Part shown: positions 1-12,539 of the stretch, piece after piece
How positions within the stretch are numbered: position 1 is the first letter of the stretch
How the letters are laid out: the number at the start of each line of letters is the position of its first letter
DNA from: Hypoxylon rubiginosum
Lineage: Eukaryota; Ascomycota; Sordariomycetes; Xylariales; Hypoxylaceae
Direction of reading: 5' to 3'
Length of the DNA stretch: 64,000 bases
NCBI GenBank assembly: GCA_902806565.1
Contig: CADCXA010000016.1
Span: 930,001 to 994,000 of the forward strand
Notes under the pieces: model-generated
What the model was told of the DNA's origin: nothing
Seen by the model: the letters and a program-made list of their open reading frames with translations, nothing else
Databases searched by the model: none
Position numbers and translations under genes: made by a program

Positions 1-1200
1 TTCGGTAAATACGTGCAGCGCACGCTGGCGAAGCATGAATCGTTCTCCCCGCACCGGGAAGCTCGACATGAAGCTCGCCTTCACATCGTCAACTGAGATA
101 CCAATGCCCGAAGCGACTTCTTCCACAGTATATCCTTCCTCTTTAGTGAGCGTAGATTTCGTCAACTCGACTAACTCGGTAAGTTGCTCGGGCATTGACT
201 TCGGAGAGTCTTTGAAGTAATTTTGGTGGAATCCTCGGATAGATACGCCTAAAGGACCCGCGTCTTTGGGAAGCTCAGTTCCCTTGGGACATAACTTGGA
301 GTTCAGATATGCCGCTGCCATACTGCACTCGACAACTCTGAGATTGTAATGAATTGGCCCTGTTTCCTGCTTGTTTGAAGTAACGAAGGATTGGGCAACC
401 ATAAAGCAGAGTTCCGGGTTTGTGTGAGGGAAGTACACCGGCCGCGCAGAGAGCGAGGGGGTGAAAGACACCAGAAGAGCCGACCCTCGCTCAGAAAATA
501 CCGAAGCGGATTGATCCATTCTACAGATATGTCAATATTTGGCCTTAAATTAGCTCAAGTAAACTCACCCTCCAGAGTTGACGCCGACAGCCCGTTCGCT
601 CACAATCGCAACCTCGGTCAGCGCTTTCTTGTCGACATCGCGCTCGCCGTTGGCGATCATGACGGCCAGGGCGCTAGCGCTTACAAAGGCTGCGCTGGAA
701 CTGAGACCGCCGCCCGCAGGCACCGTCCCATCCATCAACACCTGCATGCTCTTGGGCTTGAAGTCCGCTCCGTATTTCTTCCTCAGCAATTGCAGTGCCC
801 CCCGCAGACCGGACTTGAAGTAGTTGGTCCATTCGTGTATCGTTGCGTCGATTTCGACCTCGGAGTACGACACGTCGAACTCGCGGGTGGGGAATCGCTC
901 GTTGTCGGCGTTGGCTATCTTGATCTTGTAAGTGCCGTCCTGCGACGGCTCGAGGTCGGTGGACACGGCGAGAATGACATCGGGTGTCATGCCCATGGGC
1001 AGTACCGAATACAGAGAGTAGTCGATATGCTCGCCGATGATGTTCACGCGACCGGGTGAGCGGGCGACGAACTGGGCGGGGCCGCCGTAGAGAGCCTGGA
1101 ACTTATCGAGCAGCTTGTTCCATCGCTCTGTCTGGTCACTCAAGGCCTGCTGAGTGTATATATCTTGTAGGGCGGTGACCGTTGGTACAGGGCCCGACAT
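1..1200 (-). CDS. GAL1: Galactokinase, N-terminal part (runs off the window)
   Basis: Galactokinase phosphorylates galactose at C1 with ATP, the entry step of the Leloir pathway, in the cytosol. Exon 1 is 569-1200 and exon 2 runs from 520 past position 1; the 48-bp intron is 521-568 (GTGAGT..TGTAG). Residues 49-61 carry the galactokinase signature PGRVNIIGEHIDY. Residues 161-172 carry the GHMP ATP loop PAGGGLSSSAAF. The splice joins GVNSGG to MDQSASVFSERGSALLVSF, a hallmark galactokinase segment. The start at 1200 is the first Met and gives the usual short N-terminal lead before the signature. Exon 2 stays open to the edge, so the C-terminal third is missing only because of the window. Frame, splice sites and motifs all agree. 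Confidence 0.95.
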
Positions 1201-1579
1201 TATGTAAAAGTTCAGATGAAGTTTCTAAGAACACCTTAAACACCTTAAGGCTTAAGGAAAGGGGAAAAGGGAGAATAGCTTCCGTCAAGGTGTACAATGC
1301 CCCGCTTTGAGCTATTGAGGGCTAGATGAGGATTTGGTCCCTTGTCGATTGAGCTCCTCGGCGGTCTTTCTCGAGAGCTTCAGGGTATATAATGGGAGCG
1401 ATATATAACAGTGTGATATTTCTCGTCTATAAACTAAGAAAGTAAGCAGGTGAGGGAATTGTATTAATTAATTAAGGAAACATATTTAAGAGAGTCGGAC
1501 CAGCGCAAAGAAAAGAGAAGAATCACAAGATCGCAAACATATTCATTTTCCATGATCGTCACAAGGTACCTGCCCACAT

Positions 1580-1589
1580 TACCTAGGTA
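1580..1589. repeat. TACCTAGGTA palindrome, copy 1
   Basis: Exact 10-bp palindrome, 380 bp upstream of the galactokinase start. It is the first of seven identical copies in the window (see findings). Confidence 0.85.
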
Positions 1590-1948
1590 GCTTAGGTGGG
1601 ATTGAGAATACCCCGCGACCAGCCGCGCCGAGCAATTGGCCGGACGCCGTTGGTATGTGTTACTTGTATATTACTTATACATATACCGCAGACATCTACG
1701 AGTCCTCTGACACACACACTTTTTTATATAGAATGAACCGAGGTCAGAATGTGGCAAGGGACCGAGTCTGGAATGTGGTGTGAGTTATATGAGTGTCCCT
1801 AATTGTAAATCATTTATTCGTACACGATACCTAAGATATATCGCCTTGTTCTCTCTCTCGTTGCCGAGTCCAGGTATACCCAAAGACTAGCCAGGTACCA
1901 CGATAGCACGACCGAAGAGCTCGGGTAAGTTTCACTTCAATTCGCCCG

Positions 1949-1995
1949 AGAGGTGGATATATGTCGTACAGAAATGTACGTCATTTTCCACCTCT
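1949..1995. repeat. Long interrupted hairpin
   Basis: AGAGGTGGA (1949-1957) pairs perfectly with TCCACCTCT (1987-1995). Inside, ATG/CAT and CGTAC/GTACG continue the stem around a six-base AGAAAT loop, with small internal mismatches. It lies about 750 bp upstream of GAL1 and 650 bp beyond the transporter stop. Function unknown. Confidence 0.7.
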
Positions 1996-2642
1996 AAAAT
2001 TATTAGAATATTGAATAGAAGCTCCAGCTGTAACCATATCAATCAACCAGGCCAGTGATATTCACATCCTATCTAGAGACAAACGTCTTTGGAGGGTTAA
2101 AATCATGGGTTTCAACTACCTATCAGTCCCTTTCCATCCATAGGAATACCCAAGCAAACTGAGAATTGACCATTCCGCGTTGTATGGTGCCAGAATGGCT
2201 TAGGAGGAAGGTAAGAAGAGTATATATAGGAGACATTTACTAATTCTATTATGTAGCAAAGGTTTATGATACTTATGATATCAATTGACCTTATATGAAG
2301 GCGCTAAAAGTGAAGTATACCCAATTTTGAGCCGTTATTTTCGTGAGTTCGCTGCTCGCGTGCGTATAGCGAAACTAAGAGGCCTAACATAGTGGTGATC
2401 GTCTCAATTAGCACTGTTAGAAATATTGACTAGTAGTAAATCGTAACGGATCCTTCCCTCAAATTAATCTCAGCTTTATGTCTAGTAGCAAAGGTGTCCG
2501 CACACGATGCTAGGTCTTCACAATTATCATTCTTACAGTGAAATAGGCATTTCCTAATTCTAGGTTTGTAAGGAATACAGTAGGTATCTATCTATTAGGT
2601 AAGGTATGCAAGAGGTAAGTATGCTATGCTATGAATCTATTT

Positions 2643-4388
2643 CTAGGAGGTAGTGTTGCTGTCATTGTTATTCGCGTGCTTCCGTTCCTTAGCCAGCTTG
2701 CGGTCGCGCTTCTCCTTTCGCCACTGTATGCCGTACTTCATGATGAAGAACAGCGACGGCGAGCCGACGACGAACAGGGCGGCGAGGATCGTGAACGCCC
2801 ACCCGATACCGACCCCGTTGATCATGGGCCCGATGACGGCCGTCGACGCGGCACCGATCAGGCACCTCGTCAGGTTGTTGCTGGCGGTGGCCGCGCCCGC
2901 GCTGCCGACGTTGACGTCGACGAGGAGCACGTTAATTGTATTGCTAAATCCGACTACAGACCACCCTATCAGGAATAACAAGACACAGATGACGGCGACG
3001 TGGGCGCGGTACTGGAACGTCCAGCCCCAGGCGACCGTGCACGCCCCCGTCAGCGCGAGCATCGGGATGCCGATCTCGAGCCGGGCGCGCTCGATCGGGA
3101 AGTCGCTCAGGTCCTGCTGCTTGGTGCGCTCGAACGGGACGCCCCGCAGCCGGCAGTGCCGCCGGTAGTTCCAGTTCATGAGCTTGCCGTTGACGAACGC
3201 GGCCACGATGCTGCCGCCGACCATGGGCAGGTACATGAGGCCGACCTGGATCTCGTCGAAGCCGTACGAGCCGGACAGCTGCGTGGGCAGCACCGTGGCG
3301 ACGCAGTAGAAGCTCGTGAAGACGATGCTGCTGTAAGCGAGCAAGAGGAACATGTCCTTCTCCAGCAGTATCTGCAGCGACTGGAAAACGTTAAACTTCT
3401 TCATGTGGAGGCTGCGCCTCGTCGAGGCGCGCGACGCCGTGCGCGACAGGGAAGCGCCGCCAGACGACTCGGGGTTGCGCCGCAAGCGACGCCGCCGTAG
3501 GAACTCCTTGCACAACTGCCATCCAGTGCGGTAGGCCGGGTGCGGCTTGATCGACCCGTCTCCCACTATCTCCCGGCAGGTCTCCGGCAGGAAAAGGCCG
3601 TGTATGATGAACACGAACCCGGCCAGGATGGCGAGGAGCCAGAAGATCCAACGCCAGCCCGCGTACTGCGACAGGACCCCGCCTATCACGGGGCCGATGG
3701 CCGGGGCGAGGAGGATAGGCAGGGCCGTGAAGCCGACGTAGTTGCCTCTCTCCGCCGAGGTGGCTACGTCGGCGACGACCGCCTGGCACAGTGCTACGGT
3801 CGTGCTGGAGCCGGCAGATTGCAGCATACGCAGAACTAAGAGGGCAGGATAGCTAGGGGCCAGGGCGCATCCGACATTGGCGGCAATGTATATGATGAAG
3901 CAGATGGCGTAAGCCGGACGACGCCCCGTACTGTCGGCAAAGGAACCGACGAACATCGGGGTGAGCCCCTGGAAAATCTGGGTGGGAGAACGTTAGCAAC
4001 TCCGGTCTGGTCCGATCTGGCGAATCATGTCATGTTAGCCCCAACATACCATGTAAGTAGTTACCGTCAAATTGATTTGACTAACGGTGACATCGAATTC
4101 CTTCGCTAGGACGGTGAGTGCCGGCAGGTATATTTGCGCCGTAAGAGGAGAGAAGAAAGCGCCTATGGCGGAGCCAAGCACAATACCCCTTTTCTCCCAG
4201 TCCGAGAAGGCGGAGTAGTTGGCTCGCGTGTCGACGACGGGCTGCTCGCTACGAGGTTCAGCTAGCGGGTCGACCTCGACCTCCTTCTCCGGGGATTTCG
4301 TGTCGATCCCATCTTCTAGGTACTTTTCCTCGGTGGCGGATTGGATGCCGTTGTCCCTGTCGTCGCTGTGTGACGAGGTTTCTGACAT
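2643..4388 (-). CDS. MFS drug:H+ antiporter, DHA1/QDR-type
   Basis: Plasma-membrane transporter of the major facilitator superfamily, probably a 12-helix proton antiporter exporting drugs or small organic compounds. Exon 1 is 4050-4388 and exon 2 is 2643-3977; the 72-bp intron 3978-4049 is GTATGT..CAG. The joined protein is 557 aa. The first ~65 residues are an acidic, Ser-rich cytosolic tail. The motif GSFADSTGRRP after the second helix is the MFS signature loop. A long basic central loop follows LFLPETCREIVGDGS, a segment typical of the Qdr/Aqr1 branch. The C-terminus is a Lys/Arg-rich tail. Exon 2 is visibly G+C rich at third positions. The substrate cannot be read from sequence. Confidence 0.9.
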
Positions 4389-5674
4389 GTCTAGGTAGGA
4401 AGGAATAGGCTAGCGCTGTAAGTCTTGGGACAACTTTCCGATGGTAGCCTTATCTGCTCTCGGTACTTTCTACGCTGGAAATCATTTTTCTCGATCTTTA
4501 AGACGAGCAATTGGGACGACCTGGTATTCATACAACATCGCTAGCCGGTGTCGCTTTGCAGAATTTCCTTTTTCGGTTAGCGACGTTCGGCTTTGGCCTG
4601 TCGTGTCGGGCTGTCGGAACCGAGAGCGGCTTTGAAACCAGTGGTCGCGATTCGTATGGCCCAGAGCACGCCGGGTTCGGGTACGTATTTCCAGTCTCAA
4701 CAACTCTAGGCCACTGAAGGATAATTTCACCTTTAACGTAGCAGTGACACCGACTCAGTGCTAAACTTGTGTATTCCATGACTCATCCGGTCATATAATC
4801 AACCACAGAATGTCCGCTTGACGAACGATGCCTGCGCCGTTTAACCCGATATGCGAATGACCGGAGAACCCAGTGTGAACTGATCGCTCAGTTTTTCGTC
4901 TTGTTATGCAGGGCGACGGTGTTACGAAATGGTGCTTCCGGTTTTCCCCCTTCGTATTTCATGACTTCCGAGTCGACTGGTCGCACTGTATGACGCTTCG
5001 TGGTGAACAGATGCAATTGTTCGCCAGGCAGCGGCAGCAGTTAGGTTTAGGACTAATCCCGGGCGCCGACCAGTACGTTGAAGCTACTTCGAGCTATCGG
5101 AACTCCGTGAAGATCGGGTTATAAGAGATGAGACGTTAGAGATCCGAGGAAAAGAGGCTTGTAAGGGCATAGAACCCTACGAGTTGGCCTTAAATGAGCC
5201 TCTTCTACCTTACCCTCTAGAACTTGGAGAGGTTAAGTCTTCATCCGTATGTCGGAGACATCATAACATTTGATATCATACCAAACTTAGCTGTTAGTCA
5301 CTCTGCTCCGCCATAGATCCAAGACCTTGCTGTGAGCTAAATGGCAGTCAGAAGCCGCCATGAAGGAAACCTAAGCCTTTTGGACTTCAGATGTCTAAGC
5401 GTAGCCGTTGGGTGCTAGGTACCTAGGTAGATACTCCTTTTAGCTTCATCAAACCTAAAGACTTTAGACTATTCACCGTGATATTCGTCTTGGGAAGAGA
5501 TACTCTAGGATCTGAGCTCTGCAAAGGTAGACGCAGCGGGTTTGTAGACATATCAGGAGGCTCAGGAGGATTTAATTCAGAAAAAGGTGTTGTAAATGTA
5601 ATTGAAAGTTGAAGGGTATGTTTTTCACCGCCAGAAACTAGGTCCATTCTTCCAAGCGGTCACCATAGATATCC
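4389..5674. other. Intergenic region between two minus-strand genes
   Basis: About 1.3 kb holding the transporter promoter side and the 3' side of the next gene. A 74-codon minus-strand frame (5423-5647) just beyond that gene's stop could be a missed terminal exon. I could not find a donor/acceptor pair that joins it, so it is not called. One TACCTAGGTA copy sits at 5420. Confidence 0.6.
5420..5429. repeat. TACCTAGGTA palindrome, copy 2
   Basis: Exact copy, here extended to the left by CTAGG, so it overlaps a second six-base palindrome (GGTACC). Confidence 0.85.
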
Positions 5675-6550
5675 TCACCGGATAACCCAGCTGAGTCCGT
5701 CTGGCGGGTTCACTGGAGAAGGAGTATCAACACCCATCTCCTCGGCCAACATTTGATCGAGAGGCTGTTCATGCACCCACGTCATCCCTGGCAACATGCC
5801 CCATTTCCTATTCCAAATGCGTCTCTTTACCCATGTATTCTTCACATTCTCGTAGGCCCGGGTGTTGATATCAGGTGAGTCCGACCCAATGGGTAGTTCA
5901 TTTTGTTTCCGTTCACGTTCTTTCGATACTTGATAGATGAATTGATAGTATGGGCGTGACTGTTCACGTTCTCGCTCAAGTATGGCCCGCCGCTCGCTAG
6001 TTATTCTTGGCTTTGACGTTCGCGCCTTTTGAGAGGAGGATAACGGATGAGTGGTGTCTTCGGCTTCTAAGTCGGACTCTAGATCAGGCTCGAGTACGAG
6101 CGGTTCCTCGTGTTTCCACCTCCAAACGCCTGCATCTTTCCACTTGTCGCTCCAAATGCCCTGCTCGACCCATCGCTTCTCGATCGTTTCCCTCGCGAGC
6201 CTTCTGACTTTCGGGTCAACTAGTCTCATTTCATCCAGCAGGATCGCATTTTCACTCGCTCTGATGATTCGCTGTTCTTCTTCCCGGCATTGAGCGGCGA
6301 ATTGGTTGAAAGGAAACGATGCTCGGTGCTCACGTATCAGCTGCCATTTTTGTTCCTCGCGTCGTCTCTGTTCCTCGCTAGGCGGCTCGGGACTCTGAGA
6401 TCGGATCGAGTTATGTGATAAGCGAGACTCGTAAGACGGGGACTTGCTGAAACGCTCTCTTGCACGATCTAGTTGCTGGGGGTTAGTGATAAGGGCCGCC
6501 AGGGCTATATCAACCATATACAGCCCATCTTCTCCGACTGTGTTGGCCAT
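5675..6550 (-). CDS. Unknown protein with duplicated Trp-rich motif
   Basis: Single-exon gene for 291 aa; family not recognised with certainty. Charged coils rich in Glu/Arg surround two copies of one motif. Copy 1 is near residues 120-151 and contains KRWVEQGIW..KW..GVWRWKHEEPL. Copy 2 is near residues 232-264 and contains NTWVKRRIW..KW..GMTWVHEQPL. The shared pattern is W-V-x3-IW-x3-KW-x5/6-W-x-HE-x-PL. No signal peptide or membrane helix is visible. The ATG at 6550 is the first in frame and gives a plausible hydrophobic N-terminal helix. The LTR retrotransposon begins only 82 bp upstream of this ATG, so the native promoter has been displaced by about 6 kb. Expression may be lost. Real coding potential is supported by the internal duplication. 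Confidence 0.7.
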   Translation of the reverse strand: MANTVGEDGLYMVDIALAALITNPQQLDRARERFSKSPSYESRLSHNSIRSQSPEPPSEEQRRREEQKWQLIREHRASFPFNQFAAQCREEEQRIIRASENAILLDEMRLVDPKVRRLARETIEKRWVEQGIWSDKWKDAGVWRWKHEEPLVLEPDLESDLEAEDTTHPLSSSQKARTSKPRITSERRAILEREREQSRPYYQFIYQVSKERERKQNELPIGSDSPDINTRAYENVKNTWVKRRIWNRKWGMLPGMTWVHEQPLDQMLAEEMGVDTPSPVNPPDGLSWVIR

Positions 6551-6627
6551 GACTCTTTTGTCTAGGACGACAAAAGGAAGACTAGGCTAATTAGTGATGA
6601 AACACACCGAGGTTGAAAACCAGCAAA

Positions 6628-6632
6628 TATTC
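6628..6632. repeat. Left target-site duplication TATTC
   Basis: TATTC directly precedes the TGTTGC start of the left LTR. The same five bases follow the right LTR at 12692-12696. Confidence 0.9.
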
Positions 6633-6784
6633 TGTTGCACTCACTTAAGAAAAACAATGTGGGTGTAAAAAGATAATGTAGAAAGCTTGGTTTTTAGGAA
6701 TCTAAGCTGAGTATGAAGCTGAGTTAAAAGCTTTTTAAAGTATAAATTATTTTAGGTGTATAAATCATGTAAGTGCCTGGAATA
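6633..6784. repeat. Left LTR (152 bp), clean then RIP-mutated
   Basis: Aligns base for base with 12540-12691. LTR positions 1-89 keep their original C and G. From position 109 (6741) onward this copy has T or A at all 12 sites that differ from the right LTR. It ends GGAATA, a mutated form of GGAACA. Confidence 0.93.
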
Positions 6785-9700
6785 TACCCTTATTAACTTG
6801 GTAAATATAAGGTTATCGTGAATTATTTATTTATAAAAGATATTTTTTTTTTAACTTATAAATAAGGTTAATTTAATGGTTTAAATTAAACTATTTGTAA
6901 TTTTTTTTTAATTTATTAAATTATTAAAAATAAGGATTTATTTTTAATTAATATATAAATTTATAATAATTTTTTTTAAAAAGCGGTTTTATTAATTTAT
7001 TTATAATTATATTAGTTATATTAATATATTATAATTTAAAATTATTATATTAATAATAATTAATAATTTATTTAAATTTTATATTAAAATAATAAATATA
7101 AGTTATTTTAAAAAAATTAAAAATAATAATTTTAATATTAATTAAATTAATATATATAATAAAAAATTTAAGTTATTTATAGCTTAATTTTTTTAATAAT
7201 TTACTAATTTATATAATTATAAAATTAATTAAAATAAAATTAATAAACTTTATTTTTATATTATTAAATATAATAAGTATTTATTTCTTTAATTATTAAT
7301 ATATTAAATTATTAATAAATATAATAATATAAATTTTTATAAATTATTAAAAACTTAAGTTATTAATAAATATTATATTTATTTAAACTATAAAATATAT
7401 ATTTATAATAAGGTATTTTTTATTAAAAATAATATTAAAATTTTTAATTAAAATAAAATATTATTAAAAATATTTTATTAAATTAAAATAATATTAACTA
7501 AATTTTATATTTATTTTATAAAATATTATAATTATTTTTATAATATTAAAATAAATATTAATAATTAATTAATTAAAAAAATTAGTTTTTATTTAATATT
7601 TTTTATTATTAATATTAATTATTTTATTTTAAATAATAAAAATAATAATATTAAAACGTTAAAAAGTTTTTATATTTTTAAGAAATTTAATATTAAATTT
7701 ATTAAAAATCTTTTTAATAAATATAATTTAATTAATAAAAATTTAATAAATATTTTTATTATATTAAATATAAAAATTAAAAAATTTAATTATATTATTT
7801 ATAATTTTTAATTTAAAGATTTTTTTAAAAATATTTATTATATTAATAATATTTTAATAACATTTATTAATAATAAATAAATTATTAATATAAATAAAAA
7901 TAAAAATATTTATATATAAATATTTAAATAAATAATATTTTATTATTATATTATAAAAATTAAGTTTAATTATTTCCTTAATTAAAGTTTTAAATTATTA
8001 TAAAAATAAATTATAAAAACTATATAAAGTTTATAAAAACTTTTAAATTTATTTGGTTTTATTTTAATATTTAAATAACTAGTAATAATAAATAATAATA
8101 TTATTAGAAATAAAATTATAAAAAAATATAATTTTAATATTATATTATTTATAATTAATATTTTTAATAGTTATAATAATAAGAAATATTTTAATTAATA
8201 TTAAACTTATTATAATTATATATATATTTTATATAACTTAATAATTTTTAATTTAATAATTATTATAAATAATAAATTAAGTTTAATTACACTTTTATTT
8301 ATTATTAAAATTAAACTTTTAGTTTAATATTTATTTAATAAATAAAATCTTAACTTTAAAAAATAAATTAATTAATTTAAAAGTTTTATAATTAATTAAG
8401 TTTTAAATTTAAATATTAAAAACTAGTTTTTAAATTTTTTAAAGTTTAAAGTTATTTTAAACCTTTTTAAAAAACTTTATAAAAAAAGGTGTTAAAATAA
8501 AAATAATTTAAAAAAAGGTTAAAATAAAAGTTTTAATTTTTTTTTATTTCTTATTAATTATTAAAAAAACTATATTAATAAAAATAAATAAAATTATTTT
8601 AATTAAATTATAAAATATTTAAATAATATTATAATTAATTTTAAATTTTTAATAAATTAAATAATAAAGTTATTTAATTAAATTAACGTTATTTTTAATT
8701 AAGTTAATATTTTTATTAAAATTTTTAATAATAAAAAAAAAATATTTTATATTAATTTTAATTAATTAATTAAAACTTATTAAAAAAAAATATATTTATT
8801 TTTTGTGTTTAATTTTAAAAAGCTTTTAAATATAAAGTTTTTAAAAGTATTATTAAAATCTTTTTTATTTAAATTAAATAAAAAAACTTTAAATATTAAT
8901 TTAAATAATTATTTTTTAACTATTTAATAAATAAAGGTTTTAAGTATATTTAATTAAAATATATTAATTATATATTTAAATAAGAATATAAAATAAACCA
9001 GATTTTAATAGTTATTTTTATATTATAATAAAAAGTTATTAAATTATTAAATTAATTTATTTAATATTTTTAATAATTTAAATTTACTTGTAAATAAATA
9101 AGGTTTTAAAAAAATATTACGATTATAAATATTAATTTAAAATTAATTAATTTTCTTATAATTAAATTTTTTAAAAATAATATTATATTTAATGTTTTTT
9201 TTTAAATTATTTTAATATTTTAATTATTTATTAAAAATAATATCTTTTACTTTAATAATTTTATAAAATAAAAAAACTTAGATTTTATAGATTTTAAATT
9301 TATAATTAATATAATTAATTATAAAGCTTTTATAAGTGTAAAAAGCATGTTTTATATTTTTAAAGATTTTTTTATTATAAATTTAAACAATAACATTAAA
9401 AATATAAAAATATAATAAATAATTTTAATAAGTTTTTTTATAAAAGTTTAATATTTTATAAAACTTATTATATAAAAATTTTTATACTTTATTTACTTTA
9501 ATAAAAAATAAATTAATTATTATAATAATTATTTTTTTAATATAAAGTTAAAAAAAAATAAGTAGCTAGGAATTAATTAAAGTTAATTTAAAAAAAGTGA
9601 TTATAAAAAAATTAAATCTTTTTATACGGTTATTTTATTTTAATATATTAAATATAATAATTTTAAAATAAATATTATAATTTAAATATTTATTTTTAAT

Positions 9701-12539
9701 ATTATTTTTATTAAAAAATTTTTTATTATTATTAATATATATAATTTAAATTTTTAATTTAGTTTATAGTTTAATTTTAATAATAAATTTTTTAATAACT
9801 ATAAAAATTTAGTTTTTTTTACACTTAAATTTAAACTATTTATAATTTATATAACTATTAATAAAAATAACTATATATTTAAAATTAATAAATCCTTTAA
9901 TATTATAAAAGAAAATATTTATAAAAATAATTTATAATAAATAATATATTAAAATTAATAATTAATAACGTATTTAATATTTAACTTTTAATTATATATA
10001 AATATTATAAAAAAAAAGTTATATTAAAATTTTTAAATAAAAATTATAATAATAATAAGTTTTTTTAATTTTATTAAAACTTATATATATAAATTTTTTA
10101 TATATAAACTTAATATTAATTATTATATATATAATATAAAATTAATATATAAAATTAAAAATTTTTATTAGCTTAAAAATCTTAAGATTATAATATTAAT
10201 TTATTTTAATAAGCTTTTTTTTAAAATTATTTTTAAAAATAAATATGTTATTTATATTATTATAAATAAATTTTTTTTTTTAAGTTAACTATTATTAATT
10301 AAATTAATTAAAAAAGAAAAATAAAATTAAATTTTATATTAAAAAATAATAATTAAGTTATTATTTTAATAAATTTTTATTAATATAATATTAATTTTAA
10401 GGATTTTAATATTATTATTAATCGCTTTAAATATTCTTTTAAATTATAAAAATAAATAATATTTTATAAGTTATTTAATATTATTAATTAAATATATTAA
10501 ATAATTTAAATTAAAAACGTAAATATTATATAAAAAACTATAATAATATAAATTAAAATTAATAACTATAAAAATATAAATATTAAATTATAAAATTATA
10601 TAAATATTATTAATATTAATAATAAATATAACTAATTTTATATTAAAATTAAAAAAATTATTTAAAATATAAAAATTTATAAAATAAATTTAAAATAATA
10701 ATAAATATATAAAAGTTTTAATATTAACTATTAAAAAACCTTTAAATATTTTAATAAATTCTAAAAACTTATTATTATTATTTTTAATATTTTTTTTTTA
10801 TTTAAGTTTAAGCTTTAAATAAGTAATTTAATATTTATTATTATTTTTTTTATAATATTTTTTATAATAAAAATATTAAAAGAGATTTTTAAAATATTTA
10901 TAAATATAATTTTTAATTTTATAATTAATAATTTTAAGCTTAATATTAATTAAAATAAAATTATTATTTAAGTTTTTATTTTTATTAAATTTAATAATAA
11001 TATTATTATAAAAAGTTTTAATATAAATTTCCTTATTATTATAACGTTAAATAAACTTATTTTAAAATAAAATCTAAATTAAAACTTTTTTAACGAAATC
11101 TTATTTAAAAAATTTATACTAATTAAAATATTAATTTTTATAATATTAATTATAATAAAAAGCTTAAATTTAAACGAAATTTTAATATTAAACTTTTTAA
11201 AATAATTAACTATAAAAATAAAATCTATTTAAAACTTTTTAAAAAAAACTTTATTAGTAAATTTAATATAAAAAATTTTATAATATAACTAAAAAATTAA
11301 CTACTTAGATTTTTTTAATATAAATTTTATAATTTATTTATAAAAAATATAAAAATTTTTCTTTCTTTTTTTATAACTTATAGTTTTAAATAAAATTTAA
11401 ATATAAAAATTTATTAAAAATACTTAAAAAACCCGTATATAATAAGCTTAATATTATCTTTAAGTTTTTTTTTTAACGTTATTTTTAAATATTATTTTAA
11501 TATTTTTAATAAAATTTATATAATTTATATAAATTATGGTGGTATAAAATAAATAATCTTATTTTTTAAAATTAAATTTATTTTTTAATAAAAAAAAAAA
11601 AAAGAAAATAAAGTTTAAATTAATTATAATAAATAATAAATATAATAAAATAAATAAAAGGATATATTATTTTTAACTTTTTTAAAAATATTATAATATT
11701 TATTTATATTATATTTTATAAGTTATATAATATTTATTATTATAATATTATATTTATTTTAAGTATTAATATTTAATATATATTTTTAAAATATTTTTTA
11801 AATATTTTTTTTTAAAAAACCTTATATATATATAAATTATTTAATTAATATAAAAAAAATTATTAAAAATTAAAATAATTTATTAGAATTTATAATTAAA
11901 TTTTATAAAAATTATTATTTATTATTTTATTAATTTTTTATATAAAATATAAAATTATATACTTATAAAATAAATATTATTTTAATATATAAAAAATATT
12001 TAAATTAAAAGTTTTTAATTAATATTTTAAACTTAATAAGTAACTTAATATAAATAAAAGTTTTTAAGTAATTAAATAAGTTAAATATTTATAAGTTTAA
12101 TTTAATAAATATAAAAAAAAAAAATAACTTTTAAAAATTAAAAATCTTAATAATAATTTTTAATAATTAAAATAAAAAAATATAATAAATTAAAAATCTT
12201 AAATTTAATAAGAAAAAAACTAATAACTTATATTAAATTATATAGTAAATTAAACTTATAATTTTTTAACTAATTTAATATTATTTATTTAAATTATTAA
12301 TTTATAATTTCGTATATAAATTTTAATATATTAATATTTATAAGTTAATATTTTATTAAGTTTTTATTATAAATTTTTTAAAACTAAAAATTTTATTATT
12401 AAAAGAAATAATAAACCATTAATTTAATATAAAATTATTATAATTTAAATAAAATTAATTATTTTAAATTTAATATATATTTTAATATAAAATAATTATT
12501 AAAAATATATAAAAAAAATATTATAAAAAATATATAATT

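Larger units (their letters stand above)
1201..2642. other. Intergenic region between GAL1 start and transporter stop
   Basis: This is 1.4 kb with no supported gene. It holds the galactokinase upstream region and the 3' flank of the transporter gene. One TACCTAGGTA palindrome and one long hairpin (1949-1995) lie in it. No open frame of note was seen on either strand. Confidence 0.7.

Noticed and set aside
391..1059. 222-codon plus-strand frame
   Set aside because: It is antisense to galactokinase exon 1 and the intron; the minus strand carries the motifs.
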